From the NCBI GenBank assembly GCA_026120185.1, contig JANUWF010002059.1, positions 561,501 to 625,500 of the forward strand: a stretch of 64,000 bases of DNA, in the 5' to 3' direction. This document shows, piece by piece, positions 11,338 through 24,125 of the stretch. The position numbers and the translations under genes are program-made. Under the pieces are notes generated by a model. It was not told where the DNA came from. It did no database searches and saw only the letters and a list, made by a program, of their open reading frames with translations. Position 1 is the first letter of the stretch. Every line of letters begins with the position of its first letter. This stretch comes from Voacanga thouarsii. Lineage: Eukaryota > Streptophyta > Magnoliopsida > Gentianales > Apocynaceae.

Positions 11338-12728
11338 TGATGCGTTAATTTTGGAGTAAAAAATCATCAAATTTAAATCCATCTCTTAGTCAAGTTTTAA
11401 TTAAAACATTAATCCTAAAATACAACTACAAGCAAGTATATGCATCGCAAGCATAGCATAGAAAATTAATGAGTATCGATCCTTAAAGGAACAAGTACGC
11501 ACTAATCACTTTTCATTCATTGTTTAACCAACCTAAATAAAGTGAAAAAATAATAAGAAGAAAAATAAAGAAATTATACAACTCAAGGATGTGAAAATAT
11601 ACAATTCAGACAAAAGTTCCAGAAAACATGATAATGAATTACTTAGCTAATATCACAATCAAGTATTATCTTGGTCCCATGAAGGATCTAATATAGACCT
11701 ACTTTGGTTGCAATCTATGGAATCACTATCTTCTAGTTAAATTAGTGAACATATTCTGTCTCGACTAACTTATCTAAAAGATGCATTAAAATCCATCCTC
11801 ATATAAACCCTTATATGCTAGGTGATTTAAAATATTAAATTAGTCAATGAATCCAAATTTTAGCAATCATCAACTAACTTTTTATTACCTATGTTCTAGA
11901 CAATTAACCTCTTTTTCAAACAAGTTAAGAGATAACAAAGATGAAACTAATTAATTGAAGTCATTACCAACCTTCTTTTCAAGCAAGCTAATAACAGAAA
12001 TCAATCAACCAACTCCGTAAGAAAAACAAGAAATCATAGGCAAGCCTAATAGACAAGCCTCTTTCTTTCTCCTTGAAGACTCTCTTGAACAATCCTCCTT
12101 GATTGGGTAAATCTCTCCTTCAATAAGTGATTAGGAATTTTTGCTCTTGTAATCCACGTCTCTCTATATGTATCCCTCTTCTCTTGTTTTTTTCTTTTTC
12201 TTTTATAGGCCTCTTGGATGCTAAATTCGTGGCATAGGATGTATTGGCCGAATAGGATTCGAAAAATATCAAAATCACTAGAAAACTCCTAATTTCATGC
12301 ACAGAATATTGGCCTTCTAGAGCCTACTTGGTGCCAGGTACCTTCGACCCACTTGGCACCATGTACACACTATTCTTCCTTTAGAGTTTTACTCTGTTCT
12401 CATCGGCAGACAAAATGGATCCGGCGCTAGGTACACTTGCCAGACCTGGGGCCATGTCTATTCTGGTTTCCCCCTAAATGTTAGCTCAATTTCTACTGCT
12501 TGACCAGAATAGACTCGTCGCCAAGTCTATTGGCTGGGCCAGCGCCAGGTACTTTTTGGAATTGTTCACTTTCTGCTTGATTTTAACTCAAATCTACAAA
12601 AATTTTCCAACAACACTTTTTACAGTAAAATGTCAAATAAAAAGGAATATGCCTAGTTATTACAACACATGTTATTTTCAAACAATCTCAAATAACTAAA
12701 AAAATAATGGTGATTTTAGCCCCTATCA
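11338..12728 (-). repeat. Gypsy A 5' LTR
   Basis: 1391 bp copy of 6946-8458, beginning TGATGCGTTAATTTTGG and ending CCCTATCA. A TATA box (CCTATAAAAG, minus strand) lies near 12205, with the GCC/GGC motif block at about 12310-12560 upstream. Confidence 0.9.
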
Positions 12729-12934
12729 AAAGTCTAGGCTTTCGTTAGGAATTTTTTTCCTAGCTAAACGGCACTCATTGGTGACAAAACCCAGAATTTC
12801 CTCTCCAAGAAGCTTTGGCGATGGTGTTTCTGCGAGAAACTGGCGAAGAAGTTATTTTTTGTCGCAGAAGGCTTTAGAAGGGCTTTTGCTAGGAAATTAT
12901 TTTGTCACGGATGGCCATTTTTTCTGTAGTGTCG

Positions 12935-14224
12935 CGCTGTGTGACTGTCAAAATAGTCTATAGATCCAGGGCCTTGGGAAGTATGACTAGGTGTTTGCTT
13001 AAGGATAGCTCCATGGTAAAATAGAAATATTCTGGAAAGTCGTGGACTATTATACTAAAAGTCTAAGGCTGGTAGATGTCATATAGAGAGGTAGTAATAC
13101 ACTATTTCCTTTCCGAATGGACGGCGTTACGTACAGGGGCATTTTAGTTATAACACCTATAGGTTAGAGACATTGCTACACATAGCATTGTCCTTAGGGT
13201 CAATATTTCTTTATGGTGACAATTTGAAATATTTAAAATGCGAAATATAACTATTTTATAGTAGGGGTATTTTGATCATTTTAATAGCCAAGGACGAGGT
13301 GTCTTTTAGTTCTCGGAATAGTCTATAAGTCCTGATTATTTTTTGGCTGAGGAAATAGTCCTAAATAGTGTGTTTTATTTTATTCAGGTAGTTTGATTTA
13401 ATATTAGACTAGAATAAAATAAAAGGCCTAAAGAGAGAATAAATTAGATATCTGATTTAGTTAGTTAATTCATTATTTAGAGTTTAAGCCAGACTGAATA
13501 ATTTGAATTAACTTGGGCCTAAACTAAGAAAAGGCTTGAGTGATTATTTTGGTCTATTTGAGTCAATTAAATAATTTTTTGTTTAATAATTTTTTGTTAG
13601 TCTACGATTAAATAAAAAAATTTAAGATTAATTCAACAGTCTGGATCAAGGATCCAAGAACCAAGCCTAAGCCCAGTTTATCTAGGGTTAACCGATTGAT
13701 TGGATGAGACTCATGTCTGTTTTAGGAAACCTAGAGATAAGTTTCTAATATACCTTAGGGAGTTTTTTTTTTTTTTTTTTCCTGAAAGATAAGAATGTGA
13801 TTCTAGTTCAGTTTTTAGGAAATCTAGAAAAACAAAAAACAAGCACTATTGCTCTAAGGAAAAACTCACGTTTTTCTTTTATTGAAGGAAAAACATAGAC
13901 TGTCCTGATCTTGCTCTTGAGCAATTCGTCAAGAAGTTGAGACTAGTTTTTCATGCCTTTGAGTTTTCACCAGTAACATCAGGTGGTGGACATATTCTAA
14001 GAATCTAAAGAAATTATGTTCATACGAAAAAGCATGAGGCTTGCGGGATTCTCTCCAGAAACATCAAAGTCAACACCAATGGTTCCAATGATTGAACCAA
14101 GCATATCCACGCAACCTAAGCAGTCTAAGTTTGCTCCAACACACAGAGGTAATGGAAATTTTAAAAATTCCACTACTATTTTTTGTTGCTTCTATATGTA
14201 TGTTTTGCCACAATCCCACTTTCA
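12935..14224 (+). repeat. Copia 5' LTR, right piece
   Basis: Continues the LTR broken at 2916. It shares reverse-complement blocks with the LTRs at 20628-22693 and 25292-27340 (for example around 13080-13300 against 21750-21960). It ends CACTTTCA at 14224, followed by the spacer AT and the primer site. Confidence 0.8.
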
Positions 14225-14226
14225 AT

Positions 14227-14238
14227 TGGTATCAGAGC
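14227..14238 (+). promoter_or_regulatory. Primer-binding site, initiator tRNA-Met
   Basis: TGGTATCAGAGC is the perfect 12-base complement of the initiator tRNA-Met 3' end, two bases after the LTR's terminal CA. Confidence 0.93.
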
Positions 14239-15837
14239 GAGGTTTTCACAGAAAACATAGGAGCATGCTTAGGCTAATTAAAATCAGCAAGCTAATTTGT
14301 TGATATGAATTGCAATCCTTCATGTTTTGGTATGGGATAGACTTTCTGTAAGTCTCACCATTGAAACATAGGATCACTGTACTTTAATGGTTTTTGGTAG
14401 AGATCTCGTGTAAGCCTGTAATTAAAGGCATAGATAGCTGTTGATTCTTCTGCGAGATTCAATTCTATTTATGTCTCTGTAATCAATTAGAGCCTGGAGT
14501 GTCGTCTAGACAAAGAAGACAAAAGAAAAAGGAAGAAAAAAGGAAGAAAAACAAAGAAGAGAGCTATTCAAGGAGAAATCGGGTCACGACTGTGTGACAC
14601 AGCAACCAAGCCGGTGATGGTTTGGGGATGAACCGGCCGCGACTTGGTCCTTAGACTGGGCCGTGGTTTGGCCTTTTTTCCATGTGGGTTGGGTTAACTT
14701 TTCCTTATATAGTTTTTTTTTCTTTTTTCTATGAATTTTTCCTTTCTTTTCTTTTTGGTCCCATTCCAGGCGACATTACTAATTTTGAAATTTAATATTC
14801 TTGGAATATTTTGCATGTAAATAGTAGTAAAAGATTTAGGATTAAACAAGATCATTAATTAATTGAATTATTGTGTTTAATTCTTTATTTGATCATCTCG
14901 GATTTTAAAGGATAAAAAAAGGCATGAAAAACATCTACAGCTTTTTTAGCATTCTTTTTTCATTTTTTTGGGACATTCCTAGTGCACGTTTTTCAAGACC
15001 AAAGCCGTGAAAAATATTTTTTAAATTAATAGGTTTATCAACTTATGAACAAAATTAATCCTTGTTTATTCTCCTAAAGGTTTTCATCATAGGCATGAAG
15101 AATATTTGGATTTAGATATTTTGTGTAAGTTCATGGAAAAACCAATTTAATTAATCTTTATAGAAAACATTTTTGTCATAAAACTTGAGATCAAAGTCTC
15201 AAGAAAAGTTTTTAATGGAAAATTTTTGGGAATTATTAAGTTTTTAACTGAAATAAAATTAATCTATGGTAAATCTCTTAAAGGTTGTCAACCTTGACAT
15301 AGCGATTTTAAGCGAGTTAAGAAAAACTTAATGATATTTTTCAAAATGATATTTTTCTAGAAAATCCCTTATTTTAAAAGACTAAGAGGGAGAGATGATC
15401 CAATAACCATATGACTTCCATCTTAGTCCTAATTAGAGATCGTGGGCCTTCTTGCATCACCTAGGAAGTGAACCTATATAGGATAGAAATTCCACAAGAA
15501 TTTAAATCTAATGGTTGGATGGAATTGATGTCCTGGATATGTACTATGATTGGCTAGCCCACATTAGAGGTCATAGTACAAGGATTATCTGTAGGAAATA
15601 AGAAGGAACGACCATCCCAACGATAGAGTTATCTTCTAGATCATTACTTAGAAAGGTAGTCAATTTGTGATGATCAATACACTTAGCTTAGAGAACTGTT
15701 AATCTTCCGATGAAGAAGTGGAGAAAATTAACTTATATAGAAAAGTGCAATTTCATGGAAAAATGTGAGAGTAGTTGGTAGAATGGAGGGAAAGATTCCT
15801 GCCTAAGAAGTAAAAGTGTTTTGGTAACATTAAGTTT
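14239..15837 (+). other. Copia long non-coding leader
   Basis: 1.6 kb without open frames of note, related to the reverse complement of 46780-48278, where it precedes a recognisable gag start. Conserved parts include the stretches near 14810-14900 (GCATGTAAATAGTAG) and 15400-15710. A purine-rich piece lies at 14515-14565. The homologous gag is missing because the element is cut off at about 15838. Confidence 0.7.
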
Positions 15838-16804
15838 TAGGTAAATTATCCTATGACCCTCGAACTATTTTAAAATCTAAGTTTTGCCTTTCAGTTAAAA
15901 AAGTATAAAAATGTTCCTCGAACTTTTTAATTGTCCAAATCTTGCCCTTCTATCAGTTGACCAATGGTCAACCCTCTCATCCGTCAAGCACATGACCAAA
16001 ACATGACCAATTTTAAGGGTATTTTGTTCCTTCACCACGATTGTTAGAGAGGAACAACAAATCCTCACCTTTTCGTGTCCTTTCTGCATCTAAGTTCCTC
16101 GAACTTCTGAACCTCAACCTCAACTTTTTGCCATACTCTTCATCTAACTTTCAATCTAGTAATGAGAAAAGTTCATTCCTTTTCCAAAGAATTTCTCCAA
16201 TAGGTTTACGCCTTCTCATGAAGTTTTTGCACAATTTCTGCAACATGGTGGAATATGTGATAAAAAGTTCAATTATTGTGATTTTTACACCATATATGGT
16301 AAAAACCCCATCTTCTTGACCGATCAGTGACAAAATATGTGATTTCGTTCATCGATTATATAGTTATGCACATCCAAATAAGTTGAAGGTTATATTCATA
16401 TTTTAGTTACTTTGTGAAGTTCATATGTGAACATGCAAATTGCTTAGTTAGTGAGCATTTTTTATGTCATTTTCAACAAAGATTCGATTTTTAATAGTTT
16501 ATTGTTGAAAAATTCATTCTTTTTTAAAAAAGTTGTCGTCTGTACGGGACCGATGTGAAATCCCACCTAAAGCCAAGCCTAGAGTAAGGGGGTCGGGATG
16601 CATATCATATCTTTTTGTATGAATATATATATATATATATATATATTTGAATGATTTTATGTGCTTTAGAATTATGATTTATAGTCTAGAAGGCTTAGTT
16701 ATGATTATTAGGTAGGAAGGGAAAAATGGTAACTTTGCTTAAGGTCAAAATAGGAAGATAACTTGAGGATTAAATAGGAAGAATATTTGGGAGAGAAAAT
16801 AAGA

Positions 16805-16880
16805 ACAAGAGTTGTTGTGGTTCAGTGGTTAGAGATTTGGAATTAATCTCTAAGGTCGTTTAAATCCCACCATTTAAGTT
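16805..16880 (+). repeat. Decayed tRNA-like segment in the chromovirus LTR
   Basis: TGGTTCAGTGGTTAGAGAT resembles a tRNA A-box region. The following GGTCGTTTAAATCCCACC resembles a damaged B box and T arm about 40 bases downstream. It is probably a small SINE remnant; the B-box core TTCGA is not intact. Confidence 0.4.
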
Positions 16881-18449
16881 TTTGTCATGATTATTTTAAT
16901 TTAAGGGTGGATTTTCGTCCATTACATTCCATAAGTAACAATAGGAGAGTTATCCTAGTGGAGACATAAAGGGAATACCCTAATCCTATTCTTATGCCCT
17001 AAAAGAATTCTTAAGGGATTCATGTCCTTTTATTCCCTAGCTTACCTTAAATTCTTTACCAATTAAGTTTGTTCAATTTATCCAAATCCATATTTTAATT
17101 CCAAAAAATTCAGCAAGGTTTATGGGCCTTGGAATTTCGAAAATGGCTCTTAGAGGTTAGAGTTTTGGCTGAAAATAGGGAAGGAGTTAAGGAAGGTTCT
17201 CAAGAAAATTAATCTTCATGGTTGAACCTTCAAACTCCACTCCATAGTGTTCATCTTCTTCATGGAAGAAATCTGAAATTTTTCCAGGTTCTTGGATAGC
17301 CTAGTCTTCAAAAATTTCAACCATATTTCTTACTCAAATTCTGCCAGAAAAATGGTCAACTTATTTAGCTTGAAGACTAAAATTCTTTGACAAAAACCGG
17401 ACTGCACAAAGCTGTGCAAACCAGAAAAAAATTCTGGACAACTTCAATGTATAGCAGTCCAAAATCAAAGTTGTTTCTTCTACCCTTCAAACCAGTAAGT
17501 TACCTCTGCTTTTCCTCCATAAAGAAGGCTGGAAACCAGCCTTAAAAGACCCTTAAATACCTCTCCAAACTCTCTGCAAATTGGTTGGAACATTATAGAA
17601 AAAAATGCACAACAAATTCCAGCAAACAATTCGAATCTCAAACTAGAAAAATTCCAGCCTTACTCTCTCGTCAAGCCTTGTCTGAAAATCATCTCAAACT
17701 TCTATGAGTTAACCTTTGTTCAGCCATAGACTAAACTCCATTACCCTCTCCACTGAGCTTACACGATTAAGCTCCATAGCCACTCCTCAAATTCCTCCTT
17801 CAATTACTCCCATCAAGCTTTCAATTGAAGTTCAAAAATTCCAGCAATTGCTCTATGAAAACACCCTTAGATTAAGCTTCAAAAACTAGAAATTCTCCCA
17901 CCATTGAACTCAGCATTTTGGCCAACCTTATAGATCCTTCAACCTCATTCATTTCAGCAAACCACAGCAAACTAGCCGGCTCCATTGTAGCTCCAAAGAA
18001 CCTACATCAATCAAACATCATTACCATATCTTTTACCTTAAAACACTCCATAAATTCGTCCATTTGAATTTCAAAACAACCAGATTTCCCTCTTCTTCCT
18101 AATCTAAAAATCAAATCATAGAAATCCCTCAATCATTCAGCCAACCCCGTCAGCAATTCGTCTAGCACTTTCTCTCCAATTCTCTCCATTTTCACCAAGA
18201 ACACACACTACCTTTCTTCAAGCCTAAGACCACTCTAAACACCTCCAATCCCGCCCAAAAAATTCCAGAACACGCCTACATACTCCCTAGAGTCCATTTT
18301 TGGATTTTATAACATCAAATCTTGAAAAAAAGAATTTGCAATCGGATCAAAAATTAGAATTTTCCTTGAAGTCTCAAGAACATCATCAAGGTAACCAAGA
18401 ACAACTTTTGTTCACCTTCTTCCCTTCAATCTTTAACATGTCATACTAA

Positions 18450-18452
<3 letters not shown>

Positions 18453-18519
<67 letters not shown>
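18453..18519. repeat. (CT)33 microsatellite
   Basis: A 67-base CT run in the chromovirus LTR. A shorter (GA)n run stands at the homologous position in the inverted LTR fragment (43603-43622). Confidence 0.97.
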
Positions 18520-18522
<3 letters not shown>

Positions 18523-20627
18523 GAAATGGTTGCTACAACCATGGCTGTTTTCTTTCTCCTCTCTTGGATGATTCAAGCCTTCCAAGCGTGTGGATCTCCT
18601 TAAACCTTCATCGAGATAGTCATCAACCAAGTATTTCTCTTTAACCTTCTCTTTAATTCTAAATTCATGTCTCTTAGATGTTGATAGAAAGAGATAGAAT
18701 ATGATTTGGGATTGGATATATGCATATGTATGAAGGAGTAGAGATTGAAGCATGAGAATGATTGATCTTGATTAAACCTTATGAAATTCCTTGTGGATCG
18801 ATGCATGTTCTCCATGTCTTAAGTGAGTATGAATGTTTAAGCATGCTAGATATTATGTCACCTTTGCTGAATAGGATATTATGTTCTTATTTTCATTGAA
18901 GCCATGAGTATGATTATGCTTAGTAAAGATTTAGCCATGTGATGATAGGTATGGATTTAAGCCTTTATTCATGAATAGAATAGTTTGTTGTTTGATGATG
19001 AAGAATATGTTCATTATTCTTGTTAGCAATAGGAAAATTATGATCATGACCTTGTTAATCCTAAGTTATTTTATTTAGCCAATTTTGTTGCGTTAATTAA
19101 AATTAATACTTGTTTTCCTTTAAAGATTTCGAAAACCCTAGGAAGTGTTGGAATTGAAGTTTAAATGAAATAGTAATATTTTAGCCAAATAAATTATATC
19201 TTTTATTAAAAATAATATATATATATATATATTTATATATGAAAATAATAATAAATAAAACCTTTTATATAAATAATAATAATAGGTAAAATATTAATGA
19301 TCTTGTAGGCCATATATTCATAAATATTATATTTATTTGTAATCTATTAATCAAGATTTAATAAATTTTATTTATTATTAATTATTTTCTATCTAATATT
19401 TATTAATTAAGAGATTAGCAATAATTTAATATTTACTTTAAAAATATTATTTAAGAATGACCATTTAATAATATTATCTAGGACTTAGGATTCTTCATCA
19501 ATTAAACCCTAGTTTATTTTTTTTATTAACAACACTCAAGATTTAATATTTGAACCTATAACTTATTAGTAATTACTTTACAAACCCTAGTTATTTTAAC
19601 TTATCACTAGTTATTTTAACTTGTCAAGCTATACTTATTTTATAAAAGCCTTTATCATCTAGACTTAAAGCTTAAGACATTAGGATCATGATTGTAATAA
19701 GTTGAACTAGGATTATTTATGAAAGCAAAAATGGCTTGAGTATAACCATATGGTTTGTGTTTACCCCAGGTGGGGTTAGGTCAGCTTTGGAAGATTTTCA
19801 ATTTGCTCAAGCAAAGGATCAGGTAAGCTCCTGCATAAATTTATTTGATGACAAAAGGTTTCTATGGCAAGCCAAATGCAAAGTGTATGAACACTCATTT
19901 TGTAAAGGCAATTAAGGCCTGTTTTCCTTTTATTTTAGTCAAGCAAATCATTTGAAAATTAAATAAGCAGTTTTGCACAAATATTAAACTCTTTCTAAAA
20001 CCCAACTTTGATAAGAATTTTAGAAACCCTTAATTGCAATTTTCAAATAAAGCAATGTTTTATTAGTTTTCTCCCAAGTAGGACAAACAGCGTTGAGTAC
20101 TCAATAAGGGTAGACTACTAGGACTAGTCTTTGAAGGGTTAGGGTAAGTCTCTCAGTAGGTGGTCACCTCTAAGGGGTGAGTCCTTCCCGGATAGGATGC
20201 CAGTCCAGTAGGTCATGCTAGTCCAAGCTAGAAAGTTTCAGTCATGTGAACTGTGTGTTTTCGGAGTGGACAACCGGTAAGTTTGGGTGTTGAGAAGGAG
20301 AAGTATCTCACCCGGTAGGCCATACACCTACCTTTTGTCAGTCTGCACAAAGTGTGGCATTCTGACCGTTATATGGTCATGGGGCCCAACGTGTAGTAAC
20401 CCATGTCTACTCATTTGAGTGGTTGTACTTATTGTGCACATGTATGGTTTGAAAAGCAAAACGCCACTCTTTATTTTTAACCTTATTTATTGCTTGTCAG
20501 CACTTTCTCTTATGCAATTTTTACAACATGCATTCACGAATTGTTTTACCTGAAACACTCAAAGTATACACAGGCTTACTGAGATTTTTATCTCATCACC
20601 TTTTATGTCATGTTTTCAGGTTGATCC

Positions 20628-22693
20628 TGAAGGTGTTGGCAGAAACAGAGCATGCATGCAGTGGACGGTAATGGAGATAAAAACATTAAACACAGAGCAT
20701 GCAAGCATGGTGGAGGTTAAATAACATACCTCTTGGAGCTTTAAAACTTGAAGATCAAAGAAGAATGGCTTGAAACGAAAAACACAGCTTCCTTTCCTCT
20801 GTCCAGTGAAGCTTCCAGTTCACTGTCTTCCTTTCTTCTCTACCTCCGGTGTGATGAATAATGCTAGGCTTTTCAACTCTCAGAATATGGCCACTGCCTA
20901 ATCCCTTTTGGTGAGCAAAGAAAATGGGAAGAAGAAGAACTTCTCAGAGAATTGATGTCAATCGTTGCCTTCACTTCTTCTTGGTTGATATATATAGCCA
21001 ATGGCTTCATGAACCAAACCCAGCCAGAAAACCAAGAGACACCTTCTCGGTAGGCTTCATTTGGTTTCAAAACCAAAAGCCAGAAGAAGAAAAGGCACGA
21101 GAGAGGGAGAAAAAATTTTTCCAAAAATTTTTATTTTTATTTTTCCACACAAAAAACAAAAGTCATGAAACCTAAAAATAATTATTTTGACAAAAATAAT
21201 ATTCTCGGGATTTAATACCCGAATATTATTTCCAAAATAAATTTTGGCTTCACCCTAAATTCTTTTGTACTGTGTCCGGAAAAATCCTATGGTCTAGGCT
21301 ATTGGGCCAAAATAATATTTATTATTTTTTTGGACCCGAAAAATCCAAAATAATAAATATTAATTATTTTTCTTGGGATTAAATAAATAACCCAATAAAT
21401 AATTAATTAACCCAAATGAACCAAAAATAATTAAATTTTAATTATTTATTTCTTGGGATTTAATTAAATAAATAACCCAATAAATAATTAAGTAATAATT
21501 ATTTTTCCTCCAATTTAAGTCCCGGTTAATTTTCTAATTATTCAAAACGGACATAGGTCCTGAATAATTAATTAACCAATTAAACCATATAATAAATTTC
21601 TCTCCATTTATTTTATTCCAGTCTAATAATACATTAGACTTCCCGAATAAAATAAAACTCTCTCAACTGAGATCACTTTCTCAGCCCAAAAATTAATTAA
21701 GACTTACGGCTATTCCGAGGACCAAAAAGACACATCGTCTTGGCTACTAAAATGACCAAAATACCCCTACTATATAAATAGATGTATTTTGCATTTTAAA
21801 TATTTCCTAATATCACCATAAGGAAATATTAACCCCAAGGACAATGCTGCATTAGCAAAGTCTTCGACCTACAGGTGAAATGACTAAAATACCCCTCTAC
21901 ACATTGCCGTACATTTAGAGAGGAAGAAGTGTACTAACACCCCTCTAAATGACATCTACCATCCTTAGGCTTCTAGTCCAATGATCCACAACTTCCTGGA
22001 GTGTTTCCGCTTTCCAAGGGAGCTACCCTAAAGCAAACATCCAAGTCATGTTTTCCAGGCCTGGATATTTAGATCATTCAGACAACCACAATGGGCAATA
22101 TGATGTAGAAACTATCTTGTACAAGTCTGTCTTAACTAACTAGTCATACATACCCAACATACAAGTATATTGGCCCTATTATAGAACCTCAACTATAGCA
22201 TATCAAAGTATATACTTCCAGCTTCGCCAGACCACCAACTCATACTCAAGTCATAGAGTACTAGTCCACGCTGTAGCTGTAGTAGTCTAAATTTCAACCA
22301 TATAGTACTTTTAGAAACAACTACCACAGGTCCTATTCTACGTATTCGAAATACGCTTATGTCATAAAGTGAGTGGACTACTCACTGGCTAAAGGTAAGC
22401 CATTCCCCATTTAGAATTCATAACATAACAACTTAAACATGATGAGATTCTCATTCTCATCAATTGGTTAAAAACAAATGTTTATGTGTTTAAATAACCC
22501 ATAATCCATACATTACTGTGATAGACCTCCATTCACATGGACCATTTATTTAAACATAATGGGTCTGTTCCAAACGAAAATGTGCACAAATAAAGAAATA
22601 AATTCACAAACGATTTCTGACAAATAAATTCTTTTATTAAAATTTTCGATATTTACACAAGAAAAACTAGTCTAAGAGGGCATATTCCCAACA
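20628..22693 (-). mobile_element. Copia solo LTR, TSD GATCC
   Basis: 2066 bp bounded by TGAAGGTG and TTCCCAACA (minus-strand start TGTTGGGAATATG). It is flanked by perfect GATCC duplications at 20623-20627 and 22694-22698. Removing it restores the chromovirus LTR text. It shares long blocks with the 25292-27340 and 48293-49651 LTRs (for example GACCAAAATACCCC around 21755 and the run 21880-22060), so it is the same Copia family. A TATA-like GGCTATATATATC (minus strand) lies at 20983-20996. Confidence 0.93.
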
Positions 22694-23168
22694 GATCCTG
22701 CTGTGGAGATGAGTAACTAGATTTGTTGCCTGCTTGAAGACTTTATTTTATTTATTTTATGTGGTGTTTTGAGAGACTATTGTATTCAATTTATTTTGGA
22801 TTTGTTCTTGAATTTTTGGATTGTAATAAGTTCAATTTTAAAGTACTGATTTTATTTGTGTTTGTGTGACCTAGTTATAAAGACTTCTTGTCCTTTGGAC
22901 GGGGCGACATCCCCGGCCCTGTTGGGTCTAGGTAGCGGGGTTTTACAACCAACAAGCATAATAGGTTTGAATGTTGTAAAACAAAGATATGAAAGGACCA
23001 TAAGGCCTGCATGTTATTCTTTGTTTTATTTTTTGAAATGTGTTTTCTGTAAATTTCTTTGTATGGTTTTCGGTCTTCTCTTTTTTTTCGTGGTTCATGC
23101 ATTTTGAGTTTTTTATATGTTTTCTGAATTTGTTTGCAATCTCTGTCCAAAATTTTTATGGTTATCTA

Positions 23169-24125
23169 ATGTTAGATCCTGATAATAAATACTTCACACT
23201 TAAAATACATTATAAATGGAGGATTATAGGAGAGGAGTACAAAAGTTATATTGATGGGGATTTTGATTATGTGAATTTCTGTAATTCTGAAAGATTGTCT
23301 TTGGTAGACATTAATGAAATTCATATTAACTTGGGTCAGCATAAAAAATCAATGGTTTACTACTACTTAGAGCCAGCTGAGAACTTAAGTAGAGGGTTGA
23401 AGAACATCCGAGATGATAGTGGCTATGTGTTCTTGAATTCCTAGCATGAAAATTATTGAAGTGTATTATGATCTTCAAAATAAAGATATGGTACAAGCAT
23501 TATGGATCAATGAGTAGATTGAGTTATTGAAAATAGCAGGAGATAAGGATTCTTTTTTTATTGAAGAAATAGTAGACAAACCTAAGATACCACAATCACC
23601 TGTAAAGAATAAAATAAGAGGACCAAGCAAAAGTAATGTTGGAAAGTTGTCACTGGGTTGGATAGAAAACAATGCTAATAAAGATCATAGTAGTTTAGTG
23701 GCAAATAAAGGGGATAAGTGTGAATATGTTGCATCTAATTTAGATTCTAGACTTGGGTGAATGAAGAGGGCAGTCAATGGGATGAAATAGAAAAAAATTT
23801 TGGGCTTTTTCAGTTTAGAAATTATTGATGCGTATGTTCTAGAAAATCAAAAATAGGGGTAAGAAGATATAAAAAATATGGGCTATGAAGGGAAATTAAA
23901 TCAGGGGCAAGGGCAAGAAAATACAAAAAATGTGGGTCAGGAAAGGCCAACAAATCAAGGACAAGGTGCTCTTGATATTTCTGGGTTAGATGTTAGATAT
24001 TATAATTATGATGATCATGATGATTATGAATTTGAGTGATTTACAGAAGATGATGATCTTTTTAGTGAAAAAATAAATAATATAAGTGAAAAAGAACATA
24101 GAGATATTGCAGGGGAGGGCGTGAT
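23169..24125 (+). pseudogene. MULE transposase N-terminal fragment (PB1-like), broken
   Basis: From the ATG at 23169 the product begins MLDPDNKYFTLKIHYKW. It continues through DYVNFCNSERLSLVDINEI, HKKSMVYYYLEPAENLSRGL and KIIEVYYDLQ. This is the N-terminal domain found before the transposase of plant Mutator-like elements, where a DYCDxDELSLIEL-like stretch, a FYYxxPxxxLxxGL stretch and an IEVYV-like strand follow in that order. There is a stop at 23442-23444 and further stops near 23515 and 23758. An acidic tail (YNYDDHDDYEFE, TEDDDLFSE) follows at about 24000-24070. No DDE catalytic domain or zinc finger follows, because other elements are inserted from 24126 on. In a live element this protein would bind terminal repeats and cut DNA in the nucleus; here it cannot. 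Confidence 0.7.

Larger units (their letters stand above)
6946..12728 (-). mobile_element. Gypsy element A (Tat/Athila-like LTR element, coding-empty), TSD AAAGT
   Basis: Direct repeats 6946-8458 and 11338-12728 start TGATGCG and end TATCA. A five-base duplication AAAGT flanks the element (6941-6945, 12729-12733). The orientation is minus. A polypurine tract (GTGTGGGGGAAT on the minus strand) borders 8459, and a primer site complementary to tRNA-Asp lies at 11314-11331 next to the other LTR. The 2.9-kb interior holds no gag, protease, RT or integrase that I can recognise, so it fits a large non-autonomous (LARD-like) derivative. The LTRs have diverged by scattered substitutions and by small and larger deletions: about 120 bp are shorter in the 5' copy, around 12030. 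It interrupts the right arm of the CACTA element. Confidence 0.92.
2917..12931. mobile_element. CACTA (En/Spm-type) DNA transposon, non-coding, TSD TCG
   Basis: The left end is CACTACAAAAAAATG and the right end reads TTTTTTCTGTAGTG, giving inverted CACTA termini. The three-base duplication TCG flanks it at 2914-2916 and 12932-12934, the size known for CACTA elements. Subterminal DNA on both sides is packed with short repeats of the type TTTAGCGACAAAATTT and TTTCCTAGCTAAA (2935-3240, 6630-6940, 12735-12930), typical transposase-binding repeats of this superfamily. No transposase-like protein is visible, so it is a non-autonomous member. Gypsy element A (6946-12728) is inserted in its right arm; without it the element is about 4.2 kb. 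A second copy of the same family begins at 63080 in inverted orientation. Confidence 0.9.
2314..15837 (+). mobile_element. Copia LTR retrotransposon, 5' part (LTR, PBS, leader), with nested insertions
   Basis: The 5' LTR starts TGTTGGAATGTATACCC at 2314, is interrupted at 2916/12935 by a CACTA element, and ends CA at 14224. A tRNA-Met primer site follows at 14227. After it comes a non-coding leader to about 15837, where a Mutator-like element begins. The leader matches, in reverse complement, the leader at 46.8-48.3 kb (for example the stretch around 15400-15710 against 46980-47230), so both belong to one Copia family. No gag or pol follows on this strand. The pieces of LTR add up to about 1.9 kb, close to the ~2.05 kb LTRs of the same family at 20628-22693 and 25292-27340. 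The LTR inserted into the protease region of the minus-strand Copia fragment on its left. Confidence 0.8.
16554..22947 (+). mobile_element. Chromovirus (Tekay/Del-like) solo LTR, interrupted
   Basis: Starts TGTGAAATCCCACC and ends GGGGTTTTACA. The flanking five bases are ACCGA (16549-16553) and ACCAA (22948-22952), a target duplication with one change. Without the Copia solo LTR at 20628-22693 the unit is about 4.3 kb, long but within the range of chromovirus LTRs. It includes a (CT)n tract followed by GCCGAAATGG, and the same order (in reverse) is found at 43590-43625 next to chromovirus protein fragments. No internal region is attached, so it is a solo LTR left by recombination. It splits the Mutator-like element. 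Confidence 0.8.

Noticed and set aside
18433..18753. 106-residue minus-strand reading with a long Arg-Glu repeat
   Set aside because: It is the translation of the (CT)n microsatellite inside an LTR.
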